Origin: Bacteroidales bacterium
GTDB lineage: Bacteria; Bacteroidota; Bacteroidia; Bacteroidales; VadinHA17
Assembly: GCA_019429325.1 (NCBI GenBank)
Contig: JAHYJA010000003.1
Coordinates: forward strand, 1-53,648
Length of the DNA stretch: 53,648 nt
Reading direction: 5' to 3'
The position numbers and the translations under genes are program-made. Below the pieces are notes generated by a model. The model was not told the origin of the DNA. It searched no databases and was given only the letters and a program-made list of their open reading frames with translations. Below are positions 17,048-26,589 of this stretch, one piece after another. Numbering within the stretch: the stretch's first letter is position 1; each line of letters opens with the position of its first letter.

Positions 17048-17740
17048 TTAGTATCTTATCCCCTGCGAATTAAGGTGTCTTAGTATCATCTCCCGCCGGG
17101 GGATACCTGAGAAGACCAGTTTCCTGTACCATTCGGATGCCAGTGTCTTATTACCCGTCTGCTCAGCCAGCTTTATTATATTAAGGTAAAGCAACCCACC
17201 GGTCATCCTGCTCCCGTCCTCAGCCGCTCTTGCCATTCCAATGAAACTGTCCAGTGCCTGTGATGATTCTCCCTTCCCGTTCAGGGCAAAAGCTTCCTCG
17301 ATGGCATTATTCAGAGCAGGATCAGTAGTGATCCCATAAAATGAGAAACAGTTGTCAGTACAATCCTCAATCAGATCGATCCATCCGGGTTCACTCTGTA
17401 ATGGCGGAAAGGTCAGAATAAAGTCGAGCCGCTCCCCCGGCAGTTTGAATCTATAAACATCGGGGCATACAGGGATCCCGTTTGAGGAGACCAGCTTCAT
17501 TCGGCTCCCGTCAGGACCGACAATGAATGTATTGATATCTGCACAGAAGTACCCGCCGCTTATCCGGTTCTCCAAACTCATAAAAAACGTTGTGGCCAGA
17601 GGAGTTATTTCAATCCTGTTTATCTCCAGCGTTTCATGGCTCTTGAGGGCATAATTGGGCTTATACACAGTTTGCGCCCGTGAAGCCATTGTCAGACTTA
17701 AAATTAACAGTAATTGCAGCAGTATCCATTTTCTTTTCAT
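17048..17740 (-). CDS. Unrecognised secreted protein
   Basis: A 230-residue protein with an N-terminal signal peptide (MKRKWILLQLLLILSLTMASRAQ). I do not recognise the family. The first half looks like a beta-sandwich with four cysteines in two clusters (YFCADIN, IPVCPD, then EDCTDNCFSFYG), possibly disulfide-bonded. The second half is helical and TPR-like (NNAIEEAFALNGKGESSQALDSF, YLNIIKLAEQTGNKTLASEWYRKLV). It is convergent with the FadL-like gene, whose terminator ends 10 bp from this stop. A pair of hairpin repeats lies immediately upstream of the start. Likely periplasmic or surface; function unknown. Confidence 0.75.
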   Translation of the reverse strand: MKRKWILLQLLLILSLTMASRAQTVYKPNYALKSHETLEINRIEITPLATTFFMSLENRISGGYFCADINTFIVGPDGSRMKLVSSNGIPVCPDVYRFKLPGERLDFILTFPPLQSEPGWIDLIEDCTDNCFSFYGITTDPALNNAIEEAFALNGKGESSQALDSFIGMARAAEDGSRMTGGLLYLNIIKLAEQTGNKTLASEWYRKLVFSGIPRREMILRHLNSQGIRY

Positions 17741-17760
17741 TCCGTAGCTTTATTTATTCT

Positions 17761-17859
17761 CCGGTCATTGCGAGTCCCGTGTAACGGGACGAAGCAATCC
17801 GTGGTTTTATTTATTCTCCGGTCATTGCGAGTCCCGCTAAGCGGGACGAAGCAATCCGT
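17761..17859. repeat. Duplicated GTCATTGCGAG-type hairpin repeat
   Basis: Two 42-bp copies (17761-17802, 17818-17859) spaced 57 bp apart. Each has an inner stem: copy 1 GTCCCGT-gta-ACGGGAC, copy 2 GTCCCGC-taa-GCGGGAC, plus an outer ATTGC/GCAAT stem. The closing base pair changes from T-A to C-G, a compensating substitution. They stand in the 139-bp spacer between two minus-strand genes. Confidence 0.9.
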
Positions 17860-17879
17860 TGCTTTTAGTAAAATTTATC

Positions 17880-18302
17880 TTACCGCCTCCCTGCCCTTTT
17901 GTCTCTCCGTTTACCGGTTCTCCTTGTTCTCTTTTTCAAAAAATCCCTCATATTCCAGATTAAAGATATCAATAATACTGCCAGAAAAGCATAAAGGGTG
18001 ATATTATCAACCAGCATTGCATTTACATCGAGTCCGGTCAGCCGGTCTGTAAGGTACTTTATGTAAGATGACGGGAGACCCGTATTTCCGAGTTTTTCAA
18101 GAACGGCGAAGTGCCAGTCGGTCAGAGGGCAATAACCCATAGTCCCGGTTATCAGCCCCAAAAACAACCAGGAAGAACCTGTCAGTACAAGAGTCACCAT
18201 GTTCAATACCCTTGTTTTTTTCCAGATCCAGCCAAAGAGATTGAAGAAAATAAGTGAGGTGTGAAAAACCACAAAGAACATGTCAAGTATGCGGTAAACC
18301 AT
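17880..18302 (-). CDS. DUF2784-family small membrane protein
   Basis: 140 residues from the ATG at 18302; a TTG at 18326 would extend it by eight residues. It has about four hydrophobic helices (ILDMFFVVFHTSLIFFN, VTLVLTGSSWLFLGLI, a weaker third, and LYAFLAVLLISLIW), the DUF2784 hallmark GYCPLTDWHF in the second loop, and a strongly basic C-terminal tail (KKRTRRTGKRRDKR). The family is conserved but has no established activity. It is divergent from the beta-helix/TonB/two-component cluster that begins at 18535, so the 232-bp region between them may hold control sites for both. Confidence 0.75.
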   Translation of the reverse strand: MVYRILDMFFVVFHTSLIFFNLFGWIWKKTRVLNMVTLVLTGSSWLFLGLITGTMGYCPLTDWHFAVLEKLGNTGLPSSYIKYLTDRLTGLDVNAMLVDNITLYAFLAVLLISLIWNMRDFLKKRTRRTGKRRDKRAGRR

Positions 18303-18428
18303 TATTAAGCTTTTTGATCTCTGCAAATTTCGTTAAAAAAATGATAAAGTCTCCAGGGCTGACAATCAATGTTATAAGGAGAGCCTGATTATATATTGTT
18401 CATTTCCAACAATATATTAAAAAAGTTT

Positions 18429-18455
18429 GTAACAATTTCTTAATTGCTCCTTAAC
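18429..18455 (+). promoter_or_regulatory. Candidate response-regulator operator with 11-bp periodicity
   Basis: Three related 5-mers, GTAAC (18429), TTAAT (18440) and TTAAC (18451), are exactly 11 bp apart, the spacing of PhoB-type direct-repeat half-sites. They stand 80-106 bp before the beta-helix lipoprotein start, in a cluster that also encodes a PhoB/PhoR-like pair. A promoter-like TACCTTCG follows at 18477-18484. Binding by this regulator is inference. Confidence 0.4.
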
Positions 18456-18534
18456 CCCGCTGAAACAGTATCGCCATACCTTCGCCACGGAAAAGAGAAT
18501 ATAAACTTATATCTGATAATCAAATTTTAAAATC

Positions 18535-20004
18535 ATGAAGAAAATCTTTTTTTTATTGCTGATCAGCGTGGTTATTCTTGCCGGTTGCGAGAAGGAGTAT
18601 GAAAAACCGGTAATTACCCCTCCCGGGCTGATTAATGTGGAAATAAATAAATCAGCCGATGTTGTCTTTGCATTTACTGCTGAAGCCGGTTACAAAACAG
18701 CATCAGTGATTGCCACTGGGGGATCTGCCAGTGTTACAACAATGCCGTCTGCCGGCTCAACATCCGGTTCGGTGGTTGTTACCTTCTCAGCATCAAGAGA
18801 ATCAGGTGCAGGTTCGGTTGTTCTGACTTTAACTGATGTTAACGACAATGCAGGGCAGGCAACGGGAGTATTAAACGTTACAGCTGTTCCAACAATATCT
18901 GTTACACAGAACATAAGCTCGAATACCACATGGGAGACCGGCAAGGTATATATTCTTGAAGGCCGTATTGCCGTGATTGACGGAGTTACACTCACAATTG
19001 AGCCAGGGGTGGTTATCAAAGGCCGTGAAGGGACAGGGTCAAATGCAACTGCTCTGCTGGTTGCGCGTGGTGGTAAACTGATTGCAGAAGGAACTGCGTC
19101 CTCCCCTATCATATTTACGAGTATTGCAGACCTGATCCTGCCGGGAGAAATTTCCAGCCCTAATCTTGAGCCGACCGTTCCCGGTCTGTGGGGCGGGGTT
19201 TTAGTACTCGGAAAAGCGCCCATTTCAGCATCCTCAAATGAGATGCAGATTGAAGGGATACCCGTATCTGACCTTAACGGCCGCTATGGTGGAACTGATC
19301 CGCTTGATGATTCAGGAATCATAAAATATTTATCGATACGCCACGGAGGTGCAAACATCGGCGAAGGCAACGAGATCAATGGCTTAACACTCGGCGGTGT
19401 CGGATCAGGTACAATTATTGAGAATGTTGAAGTGATTGCCAACGATGATGATGGCATAGAATGGTTTGGAGGTACGGTTAACGTTAAGAATGCGCTTGTC
19501 TGGAACCCACAAGATGATGCCATAGATACAGATCAGTCATGGGCCGGAACTCTCGATAATTTCATAGTTATCTGCGGTTCGGGCACCGATCATGCTCTTG
19601 AGATTGATGGTCCTGAAGGTACCATGCCGGCAGCCCATACCGTAAAAAATGGCTCGATTAAGGGAAGTCTGGTTGCTGAACCTGGTGATTTCAGGGACGG
19701 AGCAAGAGGGGCCTTTGAGAACATTTACTTCTTCAATTTCCCCGATCCTTCAACCAGCAGTGGCCGTGGAGATCTGACTCTTAGCGGTACAGCAACCCAA
19801 AGCAATTTCGCCGCCGGAATTCTGAGCTTTAACAACCTTCAGATAACTCCTGCCCCGGGGGTCGCTTTAACATCCATTTTCCTGAATGGAACTCACGTCC
19901 ACGCCACTGAAGTGACCCCGGCCACCAGAACAGTCGGAGCCGACAAGTCAGTCTTTGCAGGCTGGACATGGGCCGATGCGGGGAACCAGCTAAATGATTT
20001 TTAA
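18535..20004 (+). CDS. Right-handed beta-helix surface lipoprotein
   Basis: A 489-residue lipoprotein (lipobox LAGC, Cys18). Residues about 25-115 look like an Ig-like domain (INKSADVVFAFTAEAGY, GSVVLTLTDVNDNAG). From about 125 on there is a parallel beta-helix opened by the common motif NTTWETGKVYILEG, VTLTIEPGVVIKG and GGKLIAEGTASSPIIFTS, with repeating turns such as GGTDPLDDSGIIKYLSIRHGG, ENVEVIANDDDGIEWFGG and VWNPQDDAIDTDQSW. These acidic turns (DDDG, DDAIDTD) could bind metal. The TonB receptor gene follows 16 bp downstream and a PhoB/PhoR-like pair comes after that, so the protein is probably the surface partner of a regulated nutrient importer. Ligand unknown. Confidence 0.8.
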   Translation: MKKIFFLLLISVVILAGCEKEYEKPVITPPGLINVEINKSADVVFAFTAEAGYKTASVIATGGSASVTTMPSAGSTSGSVVVTFSASRESGAGSVVLTLTDVNDNAGQATGVLNVTAVPTISVTQNISSNTTWETGKVYILEGRIAVIDGVTLTIEPGVVIKGREGTGSNATALLVARGGKLIAEGTASSPIIFTSIADLILPGEISSPNLEPTVPGLWGGVLVLGKAPISASSNEMQIEGIPVSDLNGRYGGTDPLDDSGIIKYLSIRHGGANIGEGNEINGLTLGGVGSGTIIENVEVIANDDDGIEWFGGTVNVKNALVWNPQDDAIDTDQSWAGTLDNFIVICGSGTDHALEIDGPEGTMPAAHTVKNGSIKGSLVAEPGDFRDGARGAFENIYFFNFPDPSTSSGRGDLTLSGTATQSNFAAGILSFNNLQITPAPGVALTSIFLNGTHVHATEVTPATRTVGADKSVFAGWTWADAGNQLNDF

Positions 20005-20020
20005 ACCAATATTATCTGTT

Positions 20021-22918
20021 ATGCAATTGTTAAAGTATTTTTTCGCGGGACTTCTTTCAATATTAACCCTGAGCCTCTATTCCCAGGGCGGTTTTATAAG
20101 GGGGACTGTATATGATGACACAAGGGGTGAACCCCTGATCGGAGCTGCCATAGTTGTTGAAGGAACAACCAGGGGAGGATTTGCCGATCTCGATGGTAAG
20201 TTCAGCATAAGCCTTGAGCCAGGTAGTTATAACCTTAAGATCTCTTTTGTCTCTTATGAGACACTGGTAATAAATGATGTAAAAGTGGCTGCTGACAGAG
20301 TTACACTACTTGACAACCTGCGTCTCATTGAAGCTGCCCATGGACTCTCCGAGGTAGTAGTATCAGCCAGCATGGCACGGAATACGGAGGCAGCCATTTT
20401 TACCGTGAGAATGAAATCACCAACAGTTATCGATGGGATATCTGCTGCCGGATTCAGAAAAATCGGCGACTCCGACGCTGCCTCAACCATGAAGCGTGTT
20501 ACTGGAGTAACTGTGGAGGGTGGCAAATACGTCTATGTGCGTGGGCTAGGCGACAGATATACTAAAACCATAGTGAACGGAGTGGATATTCCCGGCCTCG
20601 ACCCCGACCGCAATACAATGCAGATGGATATATTTCCAACAAATGTGATTGATAACATAATGGTCCATAAATCTTTCAGCGCGGAGTTACCTGCCGATTT
20701 CACAGGCGGAGTTATCGACATTGCTACTAAAGACTTTCCCGAGCAGAAAAAGGTATCATTCTCATTAAGCACTGCCTTCAATCCCGATTTTCACTTAAGA
20801 AATGACTTTCTGACATATCCTGGCGGTAAATATGATTTTCTTGGTTTTGATGACGGAACCCGTGCAATCCCGGCAACAACAAATATTCCCTTCTTTGCCG
20901 GTGTAATAGGCGATCCGAATGGTGAGGCCGGCATCCGTTACAGGGAGATCCTCGAAAGTTTTAACCCGACAATGGCTGCCATAAGGCAAAACAGCTTTGT
21001 CGATTATAATCTTGGCACAACTATAGGGAACCAGATCCCCCTGAAGAAGTTCACTCTTGGATATAACGTCGGATTTTCATACAAGAGCAATACAGAGTTC
21101 TACCAGAATGCTGAATACGGCAGATATGGCTTATCATCCAACCCTGATATCAACGAGCTGGATGTGAGGGAGTTTCAGATAGGTGATTTCGGGGTGAAGA
21201 GTGTATTAATGAGCGGAATGGCAGGAGTCGCGTTAAAAACCCGGCAGTCAAAATACCGGTTTAACCTGCTTCATTTGCAAAATGGTGAATCAAAGGCAGG
21301 AATATTTGATTATGAGGGTTCGGAAAAAGGAAGTAATTTCACTGGCCTTCAGCATAACCTTGAATACAACCAGCGTTCCCTTACCAACATTCTGTTAGAC
21401 GGGAAACATATATTCAATGATTCAAAATTTGAGGTGGTCTGGAAAGTTTCACCAACTATATCCGCAATTAAAGATCCGGATACCAGGTTTGTCAGGTATG
21501 TTACAGAAAATCAAACATTAAGAATAAATACTGAAGGTGGTTTTCCTGAAAGGATCTGGAGGGATCTGTCGGAAATGAATATTGCCGGCGTCCTGCACGT
21601 TTCCAAAGACTTTAATCTTAATGGCAATAAATCGAGGTTCAATATGGGAGGAGCATATACCTGGAAGCATCGTGAGTTTATTATCAGGAAATACGCGTTT
21701 AATATCAGGAATGTTCCCCTTACCGGCGATCCGAATGAGATATTCCGGCCTGAGAACCTTTGGCCGCTGAACGGAACTGAGACCATGTTCGGGACAACTT
21801 ATGAAGCTCATTTTATGCCATCAAACCCTAACCAGTTTGATGCAAAATCATCCAATCTGGCAGGTTATATTTCAACTGAACTGTGTGTGTCAAAGAACCT
21901 TAAAACTATTCTGGGCGTCAGGCTTGAGAAATTCAGCCAGTTTTACACGGGTCAGGACCAGCTCGGTATCAATGTTCTGAATAATGATAAGGTACTTGAC
22001 AATGTAAACCTTTTCCCCTCAGTAAACATAATCTACAATGTTTCTGCCCGCCAGAATATAAGATTGTCGTATGCAAAAACCATTGCAAGGCCCTCTTTCA
22101 AAGAATTATCCTACGCGGAGATCGCCGACCCGGTAAGCAACAGAACATTTATCGGTGGAATGTTCAGGGATGCCAACGAAGCTATAGGTGTCGAATACTG
22201 GGATGGTAATCTTGTAAGTACCTTTATCCATAATCTTGATATCAGATGGGAAATGTTCCGGTCAAACGGACAAATGATCTCACTGAGTGGATTCAGTAAG
22301 AAGTTCATACGCCCAATTGAAATTGTCCAGTATGCCACTCAGACCGGGTCGTTTCAGCCACGCAATGTTGGCGACGGACAGGTATTCGGAGCAGAAGTGG
22401 AACTCCGGCAGAATTTCAGCATGATAAGCTCAACGCTAAAGAATTTCAGCCTCTCAACCAATTTTGCCGTTACAAAGTCCGGTATCGGGTTAAGCAAGAC
22501 TGAATTACAATCGAGGATAGAAAATGCACGAAACGGCCAGACAATAGGAAAAAGCAGAGTGATGGCAGGACAGGCTCCATATATCATTAATGCCGGACTA
22601 ACATATGATGGCGGAGAGGATGGGTTCTGGAAAGGTTTTGAGGCAGGGTTGTTTTACAACGTACAGGGCATCACACTTCAATATGTTGGTATCGCTGACC
22701 TTCCTGATATTTATACACTACCTTTTCATAGTCTCAATTTCAACGCCAATAAAAGTTTTGGAAAGGAAAACAGAACCCAGCTTGGGATTAAAATAGACAA
22801 CCTGCTGAACGATAAGAAAGAATCTGTTTTCAGGTCATTTAATGTTACAGATCCTTTTTTCACAAAACTTGAACCCGGAATCACCTTCCACCTCCGTATG
22901 AGCTATGCCCTGTTTTGA
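20021..22918 (+). CDS. TonB-dependent receptor paired with the beta-helix lipoprotein
   Basis: 965 residues from the ATG at 20021, which begins a proper signal peptide; the longer frame from 19994 overlaps the previous gene and is unlikely. Domains in order: carboxypeptidase-regulatory-like domain (about 24-110: IRGTVYDDTRGEPLIGAAIV), plug (about 120-245: GDSDAASTMKRVTGVTVEGG, YVYVRGLGDRYTKTIVNGV, ELPADFTGGVIDIATKDFP) and an outer-membrane barrel ending in HLRMSYALF. The plug type, with the VRGLGDRY motif, is the Bacteroidota/Caulobacter-like TonB receptor group rather than SusC; there is no SusD gene. It is co-transcribed with the beta-helix lipoprotein and lies upstream of a two-component system. 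It would import a ligand that is likely bound first by the lipoprotein. Confidence 0.87.
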   Translation: MQLLKYFFAGLLSILTLSLYSQGGFIRGTVYDDTRGEPLIGAAIVVEGTTRGGFADLDGKFSISLEPGSYNLKISFVSYETLVINDVKVAADRVTLLDNLRLIEAAHGLSEVVVSASMARNTEAAIFTVRMKSPTVIDGISAAGFRKIGDSDAASTMKRVTGVTVEGGKYVYVRGLGDRYTKTIVNGVDIPGLDPDRNTMQMDIFPTNVIDNIMVHKSFSAELPADFTGGVIDIATKDFPEQKKVSFSLSTAFNPDFHLRNDFLTYPGGKYDFLGFDDGTRAIPATTNIPFFAGVIGDPNGEAGIRYREILESFNPTMAAIRQNSFVDYNLGTTIGNQIPLKKFTLGYNVGFSYKSNTEFYQNAEYGRYGLSSNPDINELDVREFQIGDFGVKSVLMSGMAGVALKTRQSKYRFNLLHLQNGESKAGIFDYEGSEKGSNFTGLQHNLEYNQRSLTNILLDGKHIFNDSKFEVVWKVSPTISAIKDPDTRFVRYVTENQTLRINTEGGFPERIWRDLSEMNIAGVLHVSKDFNLNGNKSRFNMGGAYTWKHREFIIRKYAFNIRNVPLTGDPNEIFRPENLWPLNGTETMFGTTYEAHFMPSNPNQFDAKSSNLAGYISTELCVSKNLKTILGVRLEKFSQFYTGQDQLGINVLNNDKVLDNVNLFPSVNIIYNVSARQNIRLSYAKTIARPSFKELSYAEIADPVSNRTFIGGMFRDANEAIGVEYWDGNLVSTFIHNLDIRWEMFRSNGQMISLSGFSKKFIRPIEIVQYATQTGSFQPRNVGDGQVFGAEVELRQNFSMISSTLKNFSLSTNFAVTKSGIGLSKTELQSRIENARNGQTIGKSRVMAGQAPYIINAGLTYDGGEDGFWKGFEAGLFYNVQGITLQYVGIADLPDIYTLPFHSLNFNANKSFGKENRTQLGIKIDNLLNDKKESVFRSFNVTDPFFTKLEPGITFHLRMSYALF

Positions 22919-23004
22919 TACCATTATTTGCTAATTACTTGTAATTTTACACAATATTGAAGTTCATACCTGAGTGAAGATTAAACCATACTAACAAAAA
23001 GCAC

Positions 23005-23691
23005 ATGGACAAAAAAGGAATAAGGATCCTGATTGTTGACGATGAGGAAGATCTATGCGAGATCCTTCAGTACAATCTCAGCAATGAAGGTTATCAGACA
23101 GAGGTTGCCCATTCGGCCGAAGAGGCAATGAAAAGGTCTCTGGATAAATTCGACCTGATCCTGCTGGATGTTATGATGGGAGCTATGTCGGGGTTCAGAT
23201 TTGCCGACACCCTTCGCAAGGAGCTGGATAATAACGTCCCTATCATCTTCCTGACTGCCAGGGACAAAGAAAACGACATTCTAACCGGATTCAGCCTGGG
23301 CGCCGATGACTACATTGCGAAACCCTTCTCTGTCAATGAACTGACAGCCAGGATCAAGGCAGTCCTTAAGCGGTCAGAGAAAGAAAAAAACAAAATGCAA
23401 GCCATTGTCAAATTCGGGGATATCGAACTCGACACAATGAGGAAACGAGTGATCATCAATGATGAAAAGGTTGATCTCACAAAGAAGGAGTATGAAATAC
23501 TCAAGCTTCTGCTTGAAAATCAGGTCAGGGTATTCTCCAGGGAAGATCTTCTCAAGAGAGTCTGGGGAAACGACGTGATTGTAACGGAACGGACTGTCGA
23601 TGTGAACATAACAAGGTTGAGGACAAAACTCGGCAATTACGGCCGATTACTCAGGAATAAGACAGGGTACGGGTATTTCCTTGAATTCTGA
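23005..23691 (+). CDS. PhoB/OmpR-family response regulator
   Basis: 228 residues. The receiver domain (1-125) has the acidic pocket DDEED near the N-terminus, phospho-acceptor Asp55 in LLDVMMG, the T in FLTARD and Lys in YIAKPFS. The winged-helix DNA-binding domain (about 135-228) has the PhoB-like order: [49 protein letters not shown] and TGYGYFLEF. It partners the histidine kinase that follows, whose likely start lies 10 bp after this stop. Closest in type to PhoB/PhoP regulators of Bacteroidota. The 11-bp direct-repeat site at 18429 is a plausible target. The gene symbol is withheld because the stimulus is not shown. Confidence 0.9.
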   Translation: MDKKGIRILIVDDEEDLCEILQYNLSNEGYQTEVAHSAEEAMKRSLDKFDLILLDVMMGAMSGFRFADTLRKELDNNVPIIFLTARDKENDILTGFSLGADDYIAKPFSVNELTARIKAVLKRSEKEKNKMQAIVKFGDIELDTMRKRVIINDEKVDLTKKEYEILKLLLENQVRVFSREDLLKRVWGNDVIVTERTVDVNITRLRTKLGNYGRLLRNKTGYGYFLEF

Positions 23692-23701
23692 AACTGATAA
23701 G

Positions 23702-25462
23702 ATGATATTTGGAAAATCATTCCGGAACAATCTGTTTCTTTATTATTCAATTGTATTTCTGTTATTTACAGTACTTATCCTGCTTTATCTTTACAAGAGA
23801 GAAAAGGATTATCGCATTGAAGCTCTCAATGATGAACTTAACAATATTACCCTTCTGACAGATAATTATATAAAAGTAAACAGCATTGATAAAAGCAGGG
23901 ATTACCGGAAATTGGATTCACTGATCAGCCTGATCCCTCAGTCTAACCTCCGGATTACTATCGTAAGTCTTTCCGGTGATGTCCTTTTCGACAGTTTCGT
24001 GCATGAATGGACCAAAATGGAAAACCACCTGGAAAGACCGGAAATAACTGAGTCACTCAAAGCTCCGTTCGGAACTGCCATCAGGGGTTCCGAAACAACA
24101 GGCCAGGCATATTATTACTATGCCCGGAACCTTGAAAGATATTTTATTAGGTCAGCCCTCGTTTATGATGTCACCATCGCAAACTTCCTGAAAGCAAAAA
24201 AATTCTTTCTCCTGGTGATATTCCTGTCCTTTATTTCGATTTGGCTTATTATGTTACTGATTACCAACAAGCTGAGCGAATCAATCACTAAACTTAAGGA
24301 TTTTGCATTAAGGGTGGGGAATAATGAACCATTTGATTTCAGGACGAAGTTTCCGAAAAACGAGATAGGAATAATTGGTGAAGAGATTATGACAATCTAT
24401 AATAAACTCCTTCAGACCAAGAATGACCTTGCCATTGAAAAAGAAAAGTTCTTCAATCATCTTGATGCTCTTAATGAAGGAGTGGCATTTTTCTCCCAGG
24501 ACAAGAAAAAGATCTTCAATAACGATCATTTTGTCCATTTCCTGAATATGATTTCGGGTGATCTGAGGATCTTCACTTCAGATTTCAGTGAGATTACCGA
24601 ATTATCACAGGTTACTGATTTTGTTGACAAACATTCAGAATCGGAGATTTCCGTAACGGATCTGCCAAAAATGGAATACCAGGTAAATAAGGACGGCAGA
24701 TTTTTCAGGGTTCAGTGTGTTATTTTCAAGGACAGGAGCTTTGAAGTTATTATCAGCGACATAACCAAAATAGGGAAGAACAAGCTGATTAAGCAGCAAA
24801 TGACTTCAAATATATCTCACGAGCTGAAAACCCCTGTTTCGTCGGTTAAAGGGTATATCGAAACCCTTCTCAACGATCCTGCCATTGAGCCTGAGAAACA
24901 AAAATATTTTCTTGAAAAGGCGCTGGCGCAGGCAGACAGGCTGACAGGGCTGATCAACGATATTTCTGAACTTAACAGGATAGAAGAGGCTGCTGCATCA
25001 TTCAACATTGAAAAGGTAAAGATCAAAAAGATAATAAGGGAAGTGAGGGATAATTTCAAATCGGCGATTGAAGCGAGGAAGATGAAGGTTGAAATTGAGG
25101 TGGGCAGCGAGGTTACCGTAAAAGGGAACAAGTCGCTCATACTATCCGTCTTCCAGAACCTGACTGAAAATGCCATCAATTATGCCGGTGATGATTCAAC
25201 AATCAGAGTGCTGGTTTATAATGAGGATAAGAAATTCTACCACTTCTCCTTCTCGGACGATGGTGTCGGAATCCCCGAGGAACATTTAAACAGGGTATTT
25301 GAAAGGTTCTACAGGATTGATTCAGGACGTTCGAGGAAAAGCGGTGGTACCGGTCTCGGCCTGGCAATTGTTAAAAATGCTATCCTGCTTCATAGAGGAG
25401 AAATACTTGTTAGGAATAAGACAAGTGGCGGGACTGAGTTCCTGTTTTCCCTACCGAAATAA
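23702..25462 (+). CDS. PhoR-like membrane sensor histidine kinase
   Basis: 586 residues from ATG 23702; a TTG at 23681, overlapping the regulator gene, would add seven. Two membrane helices (about 7-27 and 175-195) flank a periplasmic sensor region, followed by HAMP ([12 protein letters not shown]), a PAS-like segment (about 245-350) and the kinase core. The H-box is [14 protein letters not shown] with His373, the N-box [10 protein letters not shown], then [11 protein letters not shown] and [12 protein letters not shown]. The order HAMP-PAS-HisKA-HATPase matches PhoR/WalK-type kinases. It should phosphorylate the adjacent response regulator. The signal is not visible; phosphate limitation is an inference from the PhoBR-like design. 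Confidence 0.9.
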   Translation: MIFGKSFRNNLFLYYSIVFLLFTVLILLYLYKREKDYRIEALNDELNNITLLTDNYIKVNSIDKSRDYRKLDSLISLIPQSNLRITIVSLSGDVLFDSFVHEWTKMENHLERPEITESLKAPFGTAIRGSETTGQAYYYYARNLERYFIRSALVYDVTIANFLKAKKFFLLVIFLSFISIWLIMLLITNKLSESITKLKDFALRVGNNEPFDFRTKFPKNEIGIIGEEIMTIYNKLLQTKNDLAIEKEKFFNHLDALNEGVAFFSQDKKKIFNNDHFVHFLNMISGDLRIFTSDFSEITELSQVTDFVDKHSESEISVTDLPKMEYQVNKDGRFFRVQCVIFKDRSFEVIISDITKIGKNKLIKQQMTSNISHELKTPVSSVKGYIETLLNDPAIEPEKQKYFLEKALAQADRLTGLINDISELNRIEEAAASFNIEKVKIKKIIREVRDNFKSAIEARKMKVEIEVGSEVTVKGNKSLILSVFQNLTENAINYAGDDSTIRVLVYNEDKKFYHFSFSDDGVGIPEEHLNRVFERFYRIDSGRSRKSGGTGLGLAIVKNAILLHRGEILVRNKTSGGTEFLFSLPK

Positions 25463-25529
25463 AAGCCTCCGTGGCCCTCTGTGACATCCTTCGTGCCCTC
25501 TGAGTACCGTATTATGTCTCCGTCAGGTC

Positions 25530-26570
25530 TCAGTTGTTTAGATACAGGAGCTTCTGTTTCTTCACGGAGACGCTCCCAATTATTGCTGAATCAGCGAGCC
25601 CTGAAGCATGAAGATCGCTAAGGAGTGCAGAAGTCCGATCTTCAGGAACGCTCATCAGCAGTCCGCCTGAGGTCTGAGCATCACATGCAATCATTTTAAG
25701 GTTATAATCGAGATCTGGTGCAAAAAGCGTGTTTTCCGTTGTATAGTCGAGGTTCCGGAACGCTGCACCGGGTATGCATCCATCTTCCGAAAGCCTGTAG
25801 GTGTTTCCTATAAGAGGGACTTGTTTCATAGAGATATTCAGGCTCACACCACTGGCTGAGGCCATCTTAATGGCATGACCGGCGAGTCCGAAGCCGGTAA
25901 TATCGGTTGCACCCCTGATTTTGTATTTTTTCATCATCTCTGCTGCCGATCTGTTGAGAAGCTTCATCTGCCGTTTCGCTTCTTCCACATCGTCAGGCGA
26001 TGCGATACCCAGTCTCTGGCCGGCGAGTATAATACCGGTTCCGACTGGCTTCGTAAGTACCAGGTAATCATCGGGTCTGACACCGGCGTTGGTTATAATC
26101 TTTTCCGGATGAATGTAACCAACAACTGCCAGTCCGTATTTCGGAGGGAAGTCATCGATTGTATGCCCTCCAATTATTCTTACTCCGGCTTCGGCAGCCT
26201 TATCATAGCCCCCTCTCAGTATTCCGGCATATGCTTCCATGGGCAGCTTCGCGGATGGGAACATCATGATGTTCAAAGCAACAACGGGATCACCTCCCAT
26301 GGCATAAACATCACTGATGGAGTTGGCTGCAGCAATCTGTCCGAATTCATAAGGGTCGCTGCACACAGGAGGGAAGAAATCTGTTGTAAGCACAAGCGCC
26401 AGAGTGTCGTTCACCCTGTAAATACCTGCGTCATCATGCGTATCAATATTCACAAGAATATCCGGATCGTCAGGCAGGGGAAGAAATTTTAGTATTTCCT
26501 CAAGCTGCCGCGGGGATATCTTGGCAGAACAGCCGCCATTTTCAACCATCTGAAGAAGATCAATTTCCAT
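25530..26570 (-). CDS. selD: Selenide, water dikinase
   Basis: A 346-residue enzyme that makes selenophosphate from selenide and ATP. The N-terminal catalytic loop reads NGGCSAKISP: Cys14 sits at the position of the essential Cys/Sec and Lys17 at that of the essential Lys, while the second Cys of the E. coli loop (GCGCK) is Ala here. Other family marks are VLTTDFFPPVCSDPYEFGQIAAANSISDVYAMGG, given in parts as TTDFFPPV and ANSISDVYAMGG, then GGHTIDD, ATDITGFGLAGH and CDAQTSGGLL. Cysteine rather than selenocysteine is used (codon TGC). It is the second gene of a pair with yedF, 19 bp downstream of it. No selA, selB or selenoprotein gene is in the window, so the use of selenophosphate is open. 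Confidence 0.93.
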   Translation of the reverse strand: MEIDLLQMVENGGCSAKISPRQLEEILKFLPLPDDPDILVNIDTHDDAGIYRVNDTLALVLTTDFFPPVCSDPYEFGQIAAANSISDVYAMGGDPVVALNIMMFPSAKLPMEAYAGILRGGYDKAAEAGVRIIGGHTIDDFPPKYGLAVVGYIHPEKIITNAGVRPDDYLVLTKPVGTGIILAGQRLGIASPDDVEEAKRQMKLLNRSAAEMMKKYKIRGATDITGFGLAGHAIKMASASGVSLNISMKQVPLIGNTYRLSEDGCIPGAAFRNLDYTTENTLFAPDLDYNLKMIACDAQTSGGLLMSVPEDRTSALLSDLHASGLADSAIIGSVSVKKQKLLYLNN

Positions 26571-26589
26571 TGTCAGAATAAGATAATTG

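Noticed and set aside
18690..19223. Minus-strand 177-residue frame inside the beta-helix gene
   Set aside because: Proline-rich antisense shadow of a clear beta-helix protein.
25875..26492. Plus-strand 205-residue frame inside selD
   Set aside because: Antisense to selD, which has all its catalytic motifs.
25570..26540. Selenocysteine in SelD
   Set aside because: The catalytic position is encoded by a normal cysteine codon, and no in-frame TGA is present.
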